Below, one piece after another: positions 47,665 to 58,800 of a stretch of DNA of 64,000 bases. Source of the DNA: Paragonimus westermani (lineage: Eukaryota; Platyhelminthes; Trematoda; Plagiorchiida; Troglotrematidae). Within the stretch, counting starts at the first letter, position 1, and each line of letters starts with the position of its first letter. The stretch is taken from positions 31,432-95,431 of the forward strand of contig QNGE01001226.1 in assembly GCA_008508345.1 (NCBI GenBank), in the 5' to 3' direction. The position numbers and the translations under genes were made by a program. The notes beneath the pieces are model-generated. The model ran no database searches. It saw nothing but the letters and a program-made list of their open reading frames with translations, and was not told the origin of the DNA.

Positions 47665-47717
47665 GAGCAGGCATCGATCCAACTTCATCAAACGCCACAT
47701 TCAAAACTATACGCTGA

Positions 47718-47775
47718 AACGCTCACGCACTGATGATGTCACCTCGCCCGGTGATGAAACGTTTGCAACCTAAAT
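47718..47775 (+). ncRNA. Hammerhead-like motif of a PLE pseudo-LTR
   Basis: CTGATGA at 47730-47736 and GATGAAAC at 47753-47760 flank a strong stem II, TCACC/GGTGA (47739-47743, 47750-47754), with loop TCGCCC. GAAA is at 47756-47759, followed by the minimal stem III A-C/G-T (ACGT) and a T as possible cleavage base, then TGC pairing with GCA before the core (weak stem I). One or two extra bases lie between CTGATGA and stem II compared with a canonical hammerhead, so activity is doubtful. PLEs are known to carry minimal hammerheads in their terminal repeats. Confidence 0.5.
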
Positions 47776-47829
47776 GCCAAGCTCGGCGATCATATCAATA
47801 CCAAGGCCGGCATAATTGTCATTGCAACT

Positions 47830-50800
47830 GCAAATGAACTTGTAAAAGATATGTGAGACAGCATAGTTAGGAGCATCAAGTTTAGCGTTGCCACCACTAA
47901 CCCACGAAGTTGGCAACACGTACAGTTCCGTTATGTTCACTTCACGACGGACTGAATGTGGTATCGTAATACAGCGGATAAGTGGTCTGCTATGAATTAT
48001 AGTTCAACGCATACGCCATTTGTCCGAGGTCCGACCAGTAACGCTGGCCAATATATTGTTCACACAGTCACGGTAAACAAACAGAAATATAACTTTGCAA
48101 ATAAACTTGCTGTGACTGCGTCCGTTTTTACAATATGACGGTTAGAATTGAAGGCTCTTGTAAATATATCTGAAGACGCAGCCGCCGTACAAATGTGGGT
48201 TAACCTAGATTTGACTTTTAAACCTGATAATATTACACATCGAACAACGTGAAGTATAATAAACCAAACTGAACGGATACCTTTTGCGGGTGGTCTTACA
48301 GTAACCACTCGGACCCACAAAAGACCGATACCTTTCATCAAATGAAACCAACCTATCGATTACATCTTACGTTGCATTTACCGAGTCATGTTTCAGTAAA
48401 CGGATAACCACACAAGCAGAAGCGACGAATAATTGATTTCAGATGTGAAAGAACAGTTGCCTAGACAATCTTTAGCAGTCTGGGTTCCCGAAGTACAACA
48501 TTACCACAGGAACAGACAGACGAGTAATGCTACAGAATCCACGAACAACATGAACACCAGTTACGATATCGACCGTAATTGTGTATGCGGAACCCTATTG
48601 AATTATCCTGGTGCATTATTTCTGCGGTATACTGAAGCTAACAAAATCAAATTGTCTCTGTTGAACCCAATGTCTTTTCTAATCCACTGGTAACTTCTCT
48701 CTCCACGTTGGTTTTTCCACGTAAGGATTAATAATTCACGTTAACACTTTGAAATTGACATCAACAAAATGCCAGCAAATAGCTACATCCCTCACGTTTA
48801 ATTTTCTTACTGTTTTGCTTCAACTTTTGAAGAGAATTATCTGTTTAATGTGGTGTATTTCTGTGAGCTGTGAGTTGATAAAGGATACAATTTAAAACTG
48901 GCAATTCCAGTGAGATCTCAGGTGATACCGGAAGTGTTATCGGAACAAGAAGTATAGCGTGTCTTGAATTTTTCGCCTGACAAAGTCACGAGGTTGAAAC
49001 GTTTTCAGTTTGTTACATACCAAAGAATATTGTGTTATATCGTGGAGTAGACGAGGAGGGGATGTGTTACGTGATCACGCACCCGCTGGGGCGGACTTCG
49101 CGTTAGTTAATGATACTGACTTCCTGACAAAAAGTCTAACTCTGTGACGCTCAGGCTGTTTTTTCCCAGTCACCTATCCTGATACACACGATTGATCACA
49201 CAATGGCATCGCTGTCTGTAGGAAATCAAGTACGGTGTACAAAAGCATCAGTCTAACCTGAAAGAGCGCTTCCATTGTTTTAATCACACTTGGTTTTGAG
49301 GAACTATAGTCCACTCGTTCAGAAAAGTACTGAGAAATCTGAAATCATTTTTTACCGGTCTTTACAAAATTAGTATTAACCACGTGAATCACGATATATG
49401 GTTTAGAATATTTGTGCAATTGTACATTTCAGTACTATTTATAGAATATCAAATCCATTTCGCATCTGTGTTCGCCCATTTGCTTGCGTAATTCACACAA
49501 CCATGAATGGTGGTCACAAATGTGCCGGTCCTTTGTATAGGTCTGGGATAGTGCAATTTGTGGATCACATGATTAAGTCTCGGTTGTAAATAGAAAGACG
49601 CTGTGCCGCGACTCACGTCTCATCTGAATCATCTGTTATCTTGAACATGTGCTATGAGAACCAGTGTTTCTGAACGATGATTATAAACTTGTTTTAAACC
49701 GACAGAAACCGCATGCCACTGAGAACAGCAGCTTATCTGTGTTGAATGCCCTTAGTGCTAACTGGTCATGATTGTCACTGAGGTGTTCTCACAACTCGGG
49801 TGCTTGTGATGATTCGGTAAACGTAAGTGCTAGTAAAACCACTGTGTCCACCAGGTTAATCAGGATAGCGAATACAATAGACCAGGCAAACTGTTATGTG
49901 ATGTACTAGAATAGTACACGCCAACTGATTTGAATGGTCCATCCGAATGCAAAGGTTTTGACAAGTGGCCTGTTTTCGGCTACTGGTCGTCGAGCCAGTT
50001 AAGTAACACTTTTTTTGTCACCATGTTCGCCGGAAGAAAAAACTCAAAGGTAATTTATTACACAGTTACACAAAAAATGTCACAACTCAACTCTCTATAA
50101 GCAATCCACCTCATATCTACTGTTGGCATTACCATGCCTTTATGGCTATTTCGTTCAGGTCAGTTCACGTTTTTTCTGTCATCACTTCGATGTCCTGAGT
50201 ATGCACGAAAGCAACCAGTTAGATGAAAACATTACAGAAGGTAAGGCTTTGCAAAACGCCTGGAAAATCGTCAAAATAAGGCTGCTTTAATCCATGACGA
50301 GAAACTCTAAGAAAAAATGTCATCTTCAAATGGGATAAATAAACAACTAGCTTTTTTTCAGTCCAATAAAGCGATTTTATGAGGGATATCTACTAGTCAT
50401 TCTTAAATCAGACCATTTGGGCTGTCAGACGAACAGAGCAAATGGATTCATCTAATCAGCATAATGCATAATCAGATAATCTTAACGCTAACGTAAATCT
50501 CGAAAAATTCACCCATATTACTGAGCAAAAGAACAAGCATAGCCCTTGGCCTACATCACTTATAGGACAAGATTCATCCAGCATTTCTGTACAAACGGTG
50601 TGGAGTAACTATTACAAGTAACACGATTTATCACACTGCACGCTTTGTTGTCATGGTTTGTTTAAAACAGGTGATGCTACTCCATCTGAAGAAGAGGGTG
50701 CTCACTAATGCAGACACTGTTGGATTTTATTAGTCCCATATCTGCGGTTCTGCACACTTAATCCGCATTACCAGACGATTACGTAGAAGAAATCATAAAC

Positions 50801-53800
50801 AGTTTTTACTCGATTTCGCCCTAGAAAAACAAGTACTGCTAAACCAAGATGCCGTTGTACCGTCAAAACTCACCTCACCCATGGTATCTGTTAACTGGTG
50901 AAGCATATGTTCAGTTCTCATGCCACCAGAGCAAATCCATTTGTTATTCAGGCGATAACAATGGTCATATGAAACACCTTGAAGAAAAATTAAACAGCGA
51001 TTTACTGAGTACACTCCAGTTCATACTGTAACTTACAGTTGTCCAAGTCAGACAATCGCATTCATCCATGCTTGCCATTCCGAAGCAACCTCACCTTATT
51101 GGTGACATTGATGGAGACCGGCCAACCACTCTGAAGGCAATCTTAAATGCAACAACTTCATAAGAATGTGGAGGTGTAGACCCAATTTGTCATCGTCTGA
51201 AATTGTCTGGTGACGGAAAGCCACAGGTAGAACGAAGTAGGCTCATAATGACAGCCTTCCACTTTCTGAATTCCATGATCAATTCAATTGTTTTGTGAGA
51301 GGTTACTCTGTGGTAGTTGGATGTTTCCATTGCGCTGAATACCATCGGTGTGACGAAGCCGGAGGTAATGCCCTATAGACTTGATCATTTGATGTTTTCC
51401 TGCATGTACAGTGCGGATGACTTCAGTTTGGCTTCAGTAAGTTTGACAACCGACTAAGGAAGTGACTTTCTTAAAGCATAGGAATCTGTTCCATGGTCTC
51501 CGAGAAAGAGCATACATCCCCAATGATTGGATGCAGAAGCAAGGCACAATTATTAACGTGCGTTAGATAACATGAGTGGTCTGAAATTTGATCACGACGA
51601 AGATAACAAACTCGATGAGTTGTGGCACTCACCGAATAAAGCGAAGCTGGAAGGTCGGGTGCTGTAACCACCTCAGAACCATAGGCGTTTATGAAGTTGC
51701 TGAACAGTACCAAACGCCTAGCAACCGTGTATTTGTAACTCCCCTAGTGTTTCAATCAAAACCGTTAATACTACGAATGCATCATGAGGGTCATTTCAAT
51801 ATGAATCCCTCACATATGGATTACGATTGTTGCGAAAACCAGTACAAGGTACTTGTGACCCCTTTCCTGACTTACGGTCTGGCAGATCTGCTCACCAAGA
51901 TAATTCCACTGCTTTCAGCAGGAAAAGGAATTAGCATTATTACCAAATGCTTTCGATGTTGTATCACTTTATCGACTGTCCTGGCTGCAAATCTCCCCAA
52001 CAGGTATTAAGGCAGATGTATGTTAACCGGATTCAGTTCGGTACAGACCACTAGTCAGTATGGATACACCTAATAATCAGGATCATCTACAGCCAGTCTT
52101 GGATGAATTCTGCCTACGTTCCTCTCTCATTCTAACTTTCACCATTTGAGTTCAGCCGCTTCGCACAACCGAAGTAGTAAATGACTGAAAGTGGACTCTC
52201 ACAAAGATACAGTTCCATTTAGCTTCGTACAGTTTATCGTGGATCACCTGCTGCTGTAGTCATCGCCATCGATGCGCATATCATTAAAGACGGATGCGTC
52301 ATTGACTTAAGTAGTGACTGCAATGTTATACAATGGTTTTCTGGCTGTATTCCTCCCAACGGTTCTGAACAAGACAGACAGGACGATTCTCAGACACGGC
52401 AGTAATCCTAAGCGTTAATATGGACAGTCCGAAGACTGTAGATCTACCTCTTCCGGTCCCAGTTTCACAACGCTATCGGTTTTGGGAACCCAACCAAGAA
52501 CGACTGAAACCCAACTTCCCAGCTAAATACAGGAGCCTCTTGATAAGATAATATATTTCGTGACAAAGGATACCAGTAGGCCTAGCTGGATCACTCCTCA
52601 ACAAGTACCCCGCTGCGTCGCCAACTAATTTCTTTGAGAGATATTCCAAATGTTCCCAGCTGGCAATTCAACGATGGGGCTTAAGTTCCAAGTCATGTTT
52701 CATCCTCCAGGGTTGTCCTGAATTTTCAACCATGAGTGATCACTTCTGCATTCTATCCGACTGGAAACAGTGTTATAGAATATTAGTTGCGGTCATCTGC
52801 CTATAGTGCCCAGACCACTGCGCTTAAAACGAAGTGGTAGTAAACCGATTTCGAATTTTTTTAAGTGTTAACACTCCCACTTAAACTGGATACCATCACA
52901 GACAACGTTCACCTGTAGTACTGAGACTCATTAAAGGGTATATGCCGGGAAAGTCCCGGAAAGCTGTAAAATTTAGATGTATTTGAGACAACCTAAAATG
53001 TACGGACATCAGCGACATGTCCTAATTCTGAAAGACCGACATGTAAACACCCAACAGAATCTTCATGTGTCAAGTGAGCAGTTTGATCGCGAACATCAAG
53101 GACCTCTGCGACAAGGATACCAAAACTTAGTTCACCTCACGTTTGGTAGGATCCGTTCTAATAAAGAGATAGTTGTTTGAAATACTGCTGTACATTTCAT
53201 CATCAGAGGTTCCTGGCAGCCAATAACAAATGTTTAAAACCGACAAGAGGAATTTGGTTAGTCTGGTCAATCAGCAGGATGATGCCTTTCTCAGTGAAAC
53301 AAATCCGTACGCTTTGCAACCCGAATTTTGAAGGAAGGTTGTTCGGTAGCTACTCGGGGCTGCTAAGTGTTACACATGTCAATCATTTCACCAAGCTCTA
53401 TAACCAGAGAGCCAGTTGTGTTCACTATCGGTGAAGTAATCGTGTTAACCCATCGCATTCCTGCCTGTTGTTTTAAATCGTCTAATGATAAATCCGCTAA
53501 ACTGACAGCTGACCTTGTTGTTGCTCCCATACTTACGGAGTCAATCCTGTTTAACCATGAATCCCCAAATCATTCGTTATGAATCCAATTCCTTATAGTG
53601 TATCTCACCCACGAACCTTTCTTGGCGACAACCCTGATTGAGCGGCTATACTGCTGATGCGGCATAACGCGGTACAGCACGAAGTGAATAATGATCAGCA
53701 CAGCCACTTCATTAACCGTTGAAATGACGTTCCAAAGCGCATCTGAACAGAGACATACTCTTTACGAAGCTTAATAAGCAGGCAGTTCAAACTAGATGGT

Positions 53801-54353
53801 TAGCCTTGGATTGGGCAAGGCATGAAATCCAGTGGACTGCCAAGGCTACGACCTATTTTATCAACTTGTCATTTTTCATTTGCTCAAAGCGTCTGGCATA
53901 CCCACTATACCCTCGTCGGTAGCTACCCACTGCAGCTCATAAGTGCAAACTGCAATTAGTCAATTGTTGTCCAATCTAGAGTGATGTTTCAAGGTGACTC
54001 ACTGCTCGTATGTCTTAAACTCGGCTCAATGCGAAATCTCATTAGCGCTATCCTGACCAGTTTATCATTCAGTTAGAAAATTCTAACTGACATTTCACTA
54101 GAAGTGAAGGCATGCTTCCCACTGCCTTAATGTAACATTAACCTTAATCAGAACTAGTACAGGCAATGTCCAGACAAGTTTAGCGTTTGATTACCTCTCC
54201 AAAGCATCAACCTTCTCTTTGTAAGTCGCTCATTATTTGCCGCCATGATTGATCAACGAAATAAACTCCTGAACACTGAAAAACATTCACAATATTTTAG
54301 GCTTAGGATTCATGCTAATTCCACTCGGATTTTTCTCCATTAACTTGGTGTTG
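47830..54353. other. Long stretch with no recognised gene
   Basis: Contains the 140-codon frame 51588-52010 (plus) and an 86-codon frame at 48433-48693, neither recognisable. A hammerhead-like relic lies at 48976-49008. Weak resemblance to LTR-retrotransposon coding near 52.6-52.9 kb on the minus strand did not hold up. Confidence 0.45.
48976..49008 (+). repeat. Hammerhead-like relic, PLE type
   Basis: CCTGACAAAGTCACGAGG followed by TTGAAACG and TTTTCAG resembles the CTGACGA...stem II...GAAACGT order of PLE minimal hammerheads. The G8 position of the core is A and stem II pairs poorly, so it would be inactive. No PLE coding relic is adjacent. Confidence 0.3.
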
Positions 54354-54406
54354 CTGATGAGTAGTAAGGAATTTTTGGTTTTTCATACAGATTGAACATG
54401 CTTCAC
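54354..54406 (-). repeat. Relic of SINE 3' tail, inverted
   Basis: CTGATGAGTAGT, then TTTTTGG and GATTGAACATG, match the reverse complement of the intact SINE tails (CTGATGAGTAGTCGGGG..., AAGTTGACCAT...) with substitutions and small gaps. It lies about 50 bp upstream of a plus-strand SINE relic, again a facing-away pair. Confidence 0.55.
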
Positions 54407-54458
54407 AAGTAATTGCAGCTGTCCTAATCTCGTAGACTTTTCAGTTGGTCCCTTTCGG

Positions 54459-54575
54459 AAAGGATATACGCTATTGACGAGTTCTGATGTGTGTGAAACT
54501 CCAGTCTAGTGTTTCTTTTCGAAAGAGGCTCAATGGAAAGTTTACGAGAATGCGACATCTGCGATCAATTGTGGA
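54459..54575 (+). mobile_element. SINE relic, ribozyme plus 3' body
   Basis: From AAGGATATACGC through TTCTTTTCGAAAGAGGCT to TGCGATCAATTGTGGAT it follows the intact SINEs with scattered differences. The tRNA-like head is missing or too decayed to see. The minus-strand open frame over it (54471-54656) is a shadow. Confidence 0.8.
54468..54512 (+). ncRNA. Mutated hammerhead ribozyme in the SINE relic
   Basis: Stem I is ACGCTA/TAGTGT (54468-54473, 54507-54512), still fully paired with one G-U, although both strands differ from the intact copies. The core begins TTGACGA, so conserved C3 is T. Stem II is degraded. GAAA is at 54495-54498 and stem III keeps A-C/G-T but with loop TCCA, so the self-complementary ACTCGAGT is lost. 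Probably inactive. Confidence 0.7.
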
Positions 54576-57500
54576 TAATTTCCGATCTATATGAAGAGTG
54601 GTCTTAGGTTCATAGATCTGGTTACCTGTTAGTTCCTTAAAGGAATATAAATTCACTGTAAAACGGTGGTGCTATGACTTTAGTAGGTTAACAGATTAGC
54701 TCGTTTCTCACTGTTGGTGTGTTTTTCAGTGTTTACTTGGATAACCGTGTTCGTTCTCAAAGAATAATTTGATTTCATTATTATTATTACTATTGATTAG
54801 AAAACAATTTTTTTTACCGAAATTTGAACGTTCAGGGGGTGTAGGATTGAGATATTTAAACTAGCTGTCGCTTCAACGGGGCTAATTTTGGTGACGTGAT
54901 AGTTGGCTAGTTTTAGAAATGGCTTCGTGGGTGTCCCATTCACAATTACTGTTTTGCTAAATTACGTTCAGGTCGATACAGTTCTAGTTGGGGTATTCCA
55001 GTGGTTTTAGCCCTAATGGACATCAATATTTTGACCATTTGTAAACATTATGCTAACATTATGATTTGACAATCCGTTTTAAACTGTACAAAATTTGTAG
55101 GTCATTGCTAACAGTCTTCCGCGGTCGGCTGTCCAAAGGGCAAAGATACTCAAAGAGCAAGTGAGTAAGAGGCATTTCTGTTCACCAGGCTAATTTGTCC
55201 TGCACCTTACAAACAAGCATGTTTATCAAATCGATCGAAAACTTCGGATGCCACATCCGATAAACTGCCCATTCCCGAAATTTCCATCAAACGCCTTAGT
55301 TTCCTGCTGCATTTCTGGATCTGTGTTCACACCTATTAGGCAATATGTATTGCTGGAGATAACTTAGTTTTTTTCTAGGTTTGGCACAGAATTTCCTGCA
55401 TTCATGTATGCATACGTAACATCTGTGAAAAATTAGGGTACAGAAATGTGGTTACTTAGACGATATGGTTTATTTTGTCGAATGCTGTTCATTATCAATA
55501 ACAATCACCGGTTCGTAATTTAAACGTTTGACCTCACGTTTTTTTTCTAACGAGATGGTTCATACACTGCTTAACATAAACCTCCACACTAATCCCATGA
55601 TCGGACTCAGATCCACATTACATCTAGATATTTTCTTGAGGAATCCAGTAAGAATGATGTTTGAAAGGAAAAGTAACTTGCATGATATCACATCTGTGAG
55701 TAGAGTTTCACATCAACCACCAAGCAAAACCAATCTCTCCGCTTCATTTCATCTCATCTGCTAGCTCTCTTATGAACGTCAGTTCTAAAAAGCCGTCCGT
55801 TTACAACTGCATGATAGTGCTAACCAAAAACCTGTGCCATGAAACAAAAGGCTTTCCAGTGTAAGTTGTAGAATACAAGATACCTAACACTAAGTATACG
55901 AAGAAATCGGTGTCTTCTAGGTTTCTCGAACACTGGGAAAACAATTATCTTGATTGGCAATAAAAAGGAACTAATCAGACACATCACCCGAGTGTAGGAT
56001 TGATTAGTAATGTTTGTTACTATTTGCGTATTGTTCTTTGGGTCAACTTTGTGTGAGTTTTTGTTTAGTGGGTAACGTTTACATGCATAGTCACTGAGGC
56101 ACTCAAAATGGTTCAGAAAAGTTTTGTATAAGAAAGCTCTGATGAACCAACATATTGTCTTCTACACTTGTTTGGAAGTATGACCTCTATATGGTTAAAC
56201 TCTCCAAATGGCCATATGTCTACGACGATCAATCTACGGGTTTTCATTAAGTGATACAAAGGACCTATGCACTTCAGGCACTCGACATTTCGCACACACA
56301 AATATATATACGTTGGAGTTATAAAATCCTCAAATTCAAGCTTCTAGATATTCCTTCGTTGTGAACTTTGTTCACCATTCTCGTCAGCTTTGTTTTAGCT
56401 CTTATGTTGTCGATGGAAGCTAAGGCCTGAAATTTCTTCTCTTCTGCATTGTCAATTTTGATAAGCTTGCCAGGCACCGCAAGCCTCATTTTGAGGGGTT
56501 TTCTGTAAGCTTTTAAGAGGTTTTGAGTAGCAGTTTCCAACATGTGTATCCGGCTACCCACAGAAAAATGCGTTGAGCCCACAACTTAGGAATTCATTGT
56601 ATCAATGCTCGTTGTCTCCATGAAACACGCAGCTTGAGTGTATTTAAATTTTCCGAATGTGATATTCTTATTCACCTCTGATACCAAGCTCGATGTGCGC
56701 TTCTGGAGACATCCACGGACAACATCATGTTGTGAAACGGGCTGAAGCCTTTCGGTTGGATTTTTTTATTAACAATCTGATTTTTGCATATTGCTGAGTG
56801 ACAAACGCGCTTCACCCGTTAAATCTCTCTAAGCCCCAATGGAGAGTAGCCTGATGATGACTAAGCATCTACCATATCAGGCTCTTCAGGCCATTATTTA
56901 TTGAGCACCTAAAATTAACACGCTCTAGTCGGAGATTCGAATATCCTAGTCAGTCACCCGCTGTTAGATGGGGTCCACGTCACGATTTGAGACATCTGAA
57001 CGGAGCTCAGATCATCGTCTGTTGCTTGCCGGTACGAACTTTCTCCAGTATAAATATCGTTCAGCCAATTGGCGTTCTGTTTCGTTTTAACGGGCTTGGA
57101 TCAAAACTGCCCACCTACCCAATTTCCAAAGGTAACGAGTTTGAGTGTAAGTCTGTTGTTCCTAGTGGGTGACCTACTTAGACCCGTGCCAAAGTGCCTA
57201 TATGATTTGCTTGTGTCTCATATGTCAAACAAATGGCTCGAATTTAGCATACCTTAAAAAACCAGCTACATTAGCTAACGAGTAAATCAAGCACTCTAGC
57301 AAACGAGTCCCTAATTCACCAAGTAGCTCAGACCGATAATGGACGCACCCAGAGAAAACTTGTCATCTAACTACTTCCAAACGCTTTCAGTTGATTAATC
57401 CTGTTGTGCAACACTGAGTTGCTGCATATTCCTTCAGAATCACTGAAGCACTTCGGTTTATCTCGACTGACAGCGAGCATCGCACAGCTTGCTTTTAAAG

Positions 57501-58469
57501 CCTGATGTCCCCACACACTCACAAGAGCACCGCGAATACTGACTTTCAGAAGATACAATCGAAAAGAAATGGCTAGTACTTCCGAAAGCTTACGAAAACC
57601 ATCCAAACTAACAGCCAATCAATTCAGATATTTTTGGGTCCGAACTACCAGATTTTTTCAGTTATTTATCCAAACCTTGACTGTACTGTGCTAAGCAAAA
57701 TACTTAACGCTCAGAAATCATCAGTCACTCATAGATAGCGTACATAATCTCCCCTAACCCAGTAATGTATATGTGGTCAGGTTGCACAAAACACACATGA
57801 GATCACCAGAGCTGGTCAGTCCAGCAAAAGTCGAGGGTGCACAATAAGTTGAGATCTTCGGTTTATTCAAAGCCTCTGTCTTAAGCTCTGGCATGTCGGT
57901 ATTTTGTCACTGCTTTTTGTCCATTATCCAGCCTCTGTTCTAAGAAAGTGAGTTTTTGGTCTCCGTTGCAATCTATCGGATTGAATGGGTGACTGATCTA
58001 CAGGCGTTACCGGATTGAGAGTTTTAGCAAAGCGCGGAAACAATATTTATATTAGACGGGCGTGTACGGAAGAACTTCGGAACTAATTGATTGACAGTGT
58101 TAATAATAGAAGCAGACCTCACTAGCCCAACAACCGCAAGTTTTCGGACTACCAAAATTATGGACTGGAAGTTCTCTTTCTCTACATAGAGTGTTGTTTG
58201 TCTGAGGCTGTACTTCATTCAAGTATTCTAAGGGTAACGATGTGACGAACAATTGTTTTCGATAATTCTTTCCCAAGTCAATACAATTACATAGGTTTTC
58301 ATCAAGGCGTCATGAGACAAACCGCATAAACTGAGGCTGACTGTTAACGAATGACAGTGGCTACTGCTAAACTTCACACGACTATTGGTTCGGCCCAGAC
58401 CGGACGTTGACTGGGTGTTGTGTCACACGGTCAAGGTCAAATGTTTGTGTGTGGTTAGACTGGGTGTGA
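54576..58469. other. Stretch with no recognised gene
   Basis: No domain or RNA gene recognised. Open frames are at most about 88 codons (56319-56582 minus, 57367-57618 minus). A weak GTGAAACGGG word near 56730 was not enough to call another ribozyme relic. Confidence 0.45.
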
Positions 58470-58800
58470 TTGATCTGTGGCCACGGAAGTTGCAGTGACT
58501 GAACAAACTTCTTTTGAGAGCATAGATTAGGGTTGCGTAATCTGATTGCAATCGATTCGGCAGTTGCCAAAATACGCTGACGGACTGTTTTCGGTTGAGC
58601 GTTGGTCACTCTGTAGATAATCCGGAATGCTTTGTTAAGGGTCTGTCAATCCAGGTTGGCAGTAAACAAACAGTAAAACTTTTGCCGATTGACCGAGAAC
58701 AAAGTTTGCTCAAGGTGTTTGTACAAATGGGCTTTTGTATCAAGACAGACATCGTTTTCTGTAAATGTGTTTGACAAGTGGAACCACATGCTTTCATATC
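58470..58800 (-). pseudogene. PLE endonuclease C-terminal fragment
   Basis: On the minus strand, AHLYKHLEQ, then KAFRIIYRVTNAQPKT, RQRILATAESIAIRLRNPN, LCSQKKFVQSLQ and LPWP appear in order. The RILxxAESxAI...P.LCxQKxFV...LPWP pattern is the conserved end of Penelope-like GIY-YIG proteins. One in-frame stop separates the first two blocks; the second half is open as a 75-codon frame (58382-58609). The RT and the GIY-YIG core are missing upstream, so it is a 5'-truncated copy. Confidence 0.65.

Noticed and set aside
51588..52010. 140-codon open frame as a gene
   Set aside because: No recognisable motif, no start context and overlapping frames of similar length on the other strand; compatible with chance.
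52600..52900. LTR-retrotransposon RNase H-like peptide (RSDHSWLK) on the minus strand
   Set aside because: Neighbouring conserved blocks are missing and the frame is broken by stops; resemblance too short.
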